Below, one piece after another: positions 59,295-64,000 of a DNA stretch of 64,000 nucleotides (positions within the stretch are counted from its first letter, which is position 1; every line of letters starts with the position of its first letter). Made by a program: the position numbers and the translations under genes. The DNA is from Fistularia commersonii (taxonomy: Eukaryota > Chordata > Actinopteri > Syngnathiformes > Fistulariidae). A model generated the notes under the pieces. The model ran no database searches and was not told where the DNA came from. It was given only the letters and a program-made list of their open reading frames with translations. The stretch covers positions 5,734,001 to 5,798,000 of the forward strand of contig JBBMNZ010000006.1 in NCBI GenBank assembly GCA_037954325.1. The letters run 5' to 3'.

Positions 59295-60842
59295 CAGTCA
59301 TGGCCAAAAGTTTTGAGAATGACACAAATATCACATTTTCACAAAGTCTGTTCCTTCAGGGTTTTTAAGTGTTTGCCAGATTTTTCTATGGTATAATGAC
59401 ATACAATTAGAAGCATTTCACAAGTATCAAAACCTTTTATTGAGAATTACATACAATAGGTCAATATTTGCAGTGTTGACCCTTCTTTTTCAAGACCTCT
59501 GCAATTCTCCCTGGGATGCTGTTGATCAACTTCTGAACCAAATCCTGACTGATGACCGTCCATTCTTGCATAAACAATGCTTGGAGTTTGTCAGAATTTG
59601 TGGGTTTTTGATTGTCTACCCGCCTCTTGAGGATTGACCACAAGTTCTCAATGGGATTAAGAGCTGGAGAGTTTCCTGGCCAAGTGCCCAAAATTTTAAT
59701 GTTTTGTTCCCTAAGCCATTTTGTTATGACCTTTGCTTTATGGCAAGGTGCTCCATCATGCTGGAAAAGGCATTCTTCATCACCAAATTGCCCCTGGATG
59801 GTTGGGAGAAGTTGCTCTTGGAGGACGTTCTGGTACCATTCTTTGTTCATTGCTGTGTTTTTATGCAAGATTGTGAGAGCCCACTCCCATGACCGAAAAG
59901 CAACCCCACCTATGAACGGTCTCAGGATGCTTCACTGTTGGCATGAGACAAGCCCGATGGTAGCGCTCACCCCGTCCTCTCCGAACAAGCCTTCTCCCAG
60001 ATGCCCCAAACAATCGGAAAGGGGATTCATTAGAGAAAATGACTTTACCTCAGTCCTCAGCAGTCCAGTCCCTGTAACTTCTGCAGAATATCAGTCTGTC
60101 CCAGATGTTATGCTGGAGAGAAGTGGCTTCTTTGGTAGCCTCCTTCACACCAGGCCTTCCTCCAAAAGTCTTTGCTTTACTGTGCGTGCAGATGCACTCA
60201 CACCTGCCAACTGCCCTTTCTGTGCAAGCTCTGTACTGGTGATGGCCCAATCCGGCAGCTGAAACAACTTCAGGGGACAGTCTTGCCGCTTGCTGGACTT
60301 TCTTGGGCGCCCTGGAGCCTGTTTGGCATCAATTAAACCTCTGTCCTTGAAGTTCCTGATAATCCTATAGATGGTTGACTGAGGTGCAATCTTACACGCT
60401 GCAATAAACTTCCCCCGCTAAGCCCTTTTTGTGCAATGCAGTGATGGCTGCACGTGTTTCCTTGCTGGTAACCATGACTAACAGATGAGGAACAATGGCA
60501 CCATCTTCCAGTTCCAAGTGTCCAGTCACTAAATAATGAGAGATTGACCTCCAGCTTTGTCCTCATCAACACCCACACCTATGTTAATGGGTGTGACACC
60601 TGTGTGTCATTGAAATTATGTAAGCTGGTCCTCTTGTGGCAGGGCTGAAATGCAGTGGAAATGTGGTTTTAGTGATAAAGTTCATTTTCAAGGCAAATAG
60701 GGACTATGTAAATAAGTGCAGTTGAGTGGATCACTCCTCATAACATTCTGGAGTATATACAAATTTTCATTATAAAAACCGAAACTGCAGACTTTGTAAA
60801 AATTAATAGTTGTGTCATTCTCAAAACTTTTGGCCATGACTG
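59295..60842 (-). mobile_element. Tc1-like DNA transposon, 1.55 kb, inactive
   Basis: Inverted termini start CAGTCATGGCCAAAAGTTTT at both ends and match for over 30 bp, with ACAAAGTCTG repeated further in. A TA dinucleotide precedes the left end (59293-59294); the right end is followed by AAGTA, so the duplicated TA is imperfect there. The size is that of a complete Tc1 element. The interior carries a minus-strand transposase gene with broken frames. Confidence 0.93.
59461..60475 (-). pseudogene. Tc1-like DDE transposase, broken
   Basis: The start is near 60475 (MVTSKETRAAITALHKKGL), after which a frameshift gives a stop at GEVYCSV. Further pieces appear in other frames (LFGASGRR-like, FCRSYRDWTAED). 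The C-terminal 135 codons (59868-59461) are open and contain LFQHDGAPCHKAKV, with the second catalytic Asp, and GNSPALNPIENLWSILKRRV, with the third acidic residue (Glu) of the DDE triad, ending GQHCKY. Not functional. Confidence 0.9.
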
Positions 60843-63800
60843 AAGTATCTGAGGAACATGTTAGTGATATTGGAGGTGATCTGCTGAAGGAATGACCCGG
60901 GGGGGCGAAGGTTGTCTAGGGCATTCTGCTGTCTGTCGTCATCCATTCTTTCTCTACTAATTCACTGAAGCTACATTAGCAAAGTGAACTCAAGATAATA
61001 ACACTGTCGCAAAGATCTCATGGAGTACAGATACCTGGAGGAATTCTATTTAATGAAATGCAGGAATATTACAAATTTCAACAAAAAATATTAATCCTCT
61101 CATCCCTTTTTCCAAGCTGTAGGGATAGTGGCTCTAATAGTAATACTCAGGAGTCACTGGAGCCAGAAGTCTGTTTCTAATAGGATTAAATCAGAATATC
61201 AAGCTGTGCAATCTCCCCACAGAACAGACACACCACTTCTTTATGTATTCATTCATATTTTATGTTAAATGTATTTCTCAAGGATTCTGATCTGCATGTT
61301 GTTCAGTTCTCACAACGACACATTGCGGGTTTGGTCTCTTGTTTTTGTGCAACTGAGAGCTTTGTTCTTTTCTTGGACAAAAGCAGCCAGTGTTTTGCTG
61401 GATTGCATTGCGTCAGGTTTCCAGGCCAAGCTCAACACTTGAATGTGAAAAATGCAGTGAAGGCGGCAGAGATGCCTGTTACAAATAATTGTTTCCTGAG
61501 AGGAATAGTGTTTGTATATCTACATGTTAGTTTTTGCTTCATGGGTATGTTTAAGAATAATCTTTCACAAAAAAGGAAGTAACCAAAGCAAATTCTGTTG
61601 TACGCAAGAATCTTTTGCAACAGCTGGTTAAAATTTGTATTTAAAATTCTTTCTTTCTTGGTAGCACAGCAGCCAATCAAAAGTGCATAAATATTTATAT
61701 TTATTTTTATGGGCCAGGTCAAAAGTCATTGTCTCCTACTGAGTTAAGTGAAACAATAACTGCTTTTAAAGGACCTTGCAGGTGAGTTTATTTTCTTGTG
61801 AGGACCCATGAATTGATAAACAATGAGTTCTGTGTGTCAAAATGTTCAGGGATGTCAGGGCTGAATCTAGCGCTCAGAATGATCATGCGATCCACACTTT
61901 GAGGAGAATGACTGCACTGAGCCCATTCAGCAGAAAACAGCATTCTGTGTATAATGTGCTTGTAGCTTTTTGTGCATGAGGATCTGCAGATGATGTTCCG
62001 CCTTCCACATCTCTGGTGGGATGAGACTGATCAAAGGTTGCATGAAATGGTGTGGCTCATGGACAAATCCAAAAAAGTAGCCTTAGTGCTAAAGTTCTGA
62101 TTTGCAACTTCAATCTGATAATTTTTTGTCTTTCTCGATTTGTTACATCAATTTTTACCAGTAGTGGTCTCACAGATATAATCCCAAGAGACAGACTGTC
62201 ATTTCTGGCTACAAAATGTGTTTTTGCTTCCAGAAAGTGGCCCAAATTGCCCCAATTCAGACCTTGATATCAAAAGTAGATTTTAGAGTTCATCTCTACA
62301 AGCTCATGGTATCACTTTAGCAGAAAGAATGAGCAGTTATTCTTATTAACTTGGCACTGAATAAGAAGAATGAAATTAAAGTTCTTCAGTGTGAGCGGAT
62401 GAACTGCTGCCAAGGACAAGTTACCAACCATAATTCCAGTGGCTAGCTGTCATCAGAAGATTAACCAATGCTAGCATTGGCTCATACTCACAAACCGTTC
62501 CTTTCAAATTGTACTGTCCTTTGAATATTAAAAAGAAAATTAGGCTCTATCTAAATGACATCTTATTGTCAGGATTTGGCCCGTGACTTTTCATATCTGA
62601 CTGAAACCTGATCAGTTCGGAGAGTGGAGGAAATATGCCTAAATTTAAAGTGTCAGACAGGCCGTTTCCTGGTTTATTTCTGCTGAAGTGCAAGATCCTA
62701 CAAACAATTTGTGGTTTTATTTTTTATTTTTTGGCAGGGGGGGCTTATACATTCTGATCATCAACTCTTCTAAAACTGCTGCCTTTTTAGTCTCCAACCC
62801 ATATTTCAAGTTTTCACACTGAAAGCTTGGTCGGCTGATTGGACGCTGCTACTCAAATGATTTTTCAGACATGTGCTGACGGTTGTTCAGATACGTTGGG
62901 GGGCACTAATCTGTTGTCTTGACCAAGAAGATGGGTGTTTGATGGTGCAGAATATCCTCCTTTGTCCTCCATCCTCAGGTCTCCACACCACAGTCATGGA
63001 ACATAATTTCAAAGTCTGGGCAGAAAGTAATGGATTCTGCAGAACAATTCAAATGAATGCAAATCTCGCTGCTGCACCTTACTGGATAAACACATTCAGG
63101 CGCTCCACAAGAAATCCATGGTGGACCTCTTGAAATTTCCTCACATCCAAATTACAAAATGTGCTTATAGGACATTTTCAGTGAGAAATATTCGATGCAC
63201 TTGCCAGATCTGCACTCAAAATGTCAAGTTCAGGTCAGTCACATCTGATTTGCATGGAGCTGTTAAACTTGATGCAGATGCATGACCCTGCAACTGGATG
63301 CCAGTGCTGTGCACAGCCTTTGCTCGACACAAGAATTGGAAGGGCGGAAGGGATCTGTCCACCTGTGGACACTTTGCTGAAGACATTAATAAAAGATTGT
63401 TCAAGGAACACAAAGAAATTGACTTAAACCTAGACTGCTAGGTTTAAAGCTACTTCTCCCTGATGGGTGTCTTGCTTGAAGCAGGTGCCCAGTATGTTGT
63501 GACAGGCACTGAAGAACTAGCTGGTAGACAGTTGAACCTGTGAAATACTTTACAAGGATGAAGGTTCAGGAGGATGTTCTCTGAGTGACAGCCTATCCCT
63601 GAGGGTGAGGTTCCTACAAGCCACCCAATCACGATGGTCAGACCACTCTTAACACCAAAACCCTGAGCTGTTCTTTGTTTTTGATTTTGTTTGTTTTTTT
63701 TGCGCCACTTTAATTCACACACCTGCATGGTTTCAAACTGATATACGTAAGATGTTTAAAAACAATGTTTTAGCCACCATCAGTCAACATGGACATGAGG

Positions 63801-64000
63801 AGTGCCTGAAAATTTGGACACTGGACTGCTGTTAGTCAGGAATACATGGTGGTGGGATTACCTTGTTAACACCTTAACTTCTGCAGGTAACTCAAAGGTT
63901 GAAGATTACTTGCTATTCCATATAGAGCCCAGGTCTGTGTAAACATTACTTTATTCCTCTTTTTTTCTTTTCAATGTTGAAGTTGCTGCTTGGCGGGACA
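60843..64000. other. Right end of window, no gene recognised
   Basis: About 3.2 kb of AT-rich sequence with chance open frames up to 106 codons, none with a recognisable domain, splice-consistent exon or repeat family. It may include unannotated repeats or a long UTR of a gene outside the window. Confidence 0.45.

Noticed and set aside
57336..64000. A third gene in the right end (frames up to 121 codons)
   Set aside because: No domain, no consistent splice structure and no homology that I recognise; only a Tc1 element is supported.

Overview
The window is eukaryotic, almost certainly from a ray-finned (teleost) fish. It holds two vertebrate genes split by short introns, a complex satellite array, and a typical fish transposon set: RTE-type and Rex1/L2-type LINEs, RLE-type LINE fragments, Tc1, hAT and pogo elements, and LTR remnants. 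It has no bacterial or viral genome organisation.

Layout: (1) 1 to about 25.2 kb is a tandem satellite with a 175-176 bp monomer. The left ~17 kb has higher-order repeats (HORs): near-identical multi-monomer blocks of about 3168, 2463, 1582 and 1757 bp. The array becomes monomeric at ~17-20.7 kb and then strongly diverged and transposon-riddled from 20.7 kb to its ragged edge near 26.1 kb. This polarity, with a young core on the left and an old edge on the right, resembles the border of primate alpha satellite, so the left side may lead into a centromeric or pericentromeric block. (2) 25.2-27.3 kb is a transposon graveyard: an unidentified insertion, a solo LTR, a small LTR element and an RTE 3' end. 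(3) 27.67 to ~37.45 kb, minus strand, is ddx4 (vasa), the germline DEAD-box RNA helicase. I could reconstruct 19 coding exons (595 aa), all in phase, including one GC-AG intron. A full-length antisense RTE element sits in one intron. (4) 37.5-46.1 kb is intergenic, with a nearly intact RTE element (19 bp target duplication) and pieces of Rex1/L2, hAT and RLE-type elements. (5) ~46.2 to ~57.3 kb, plus strand, is ube3a (E6AP, HECT ubiquitin ligase), 11 coding exons (900 aa), complete with AZUL zinc finger and catalytic cysteine. (6) 57.3-64 kb has no recognisable gene; it holds one Tc1-like element at 59.3-60.8 kb.

ddx4 and ube3a are divergently transcribed (head to head), about 9 kb apart. Their products act in unrelated processes (germ-plasm RNA metabolism; protein ubiquitination), and nothing suggests co-function. 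The most unusual content is the satellite's HOR organisation and edge, its proximity to a germline gene, and splicing features of the two genes: seven consecutive frame-neutral exons and a GC-AG intron in ddx4, and a frame-neutral cassette exon that builds an internal start codon in ube3a.
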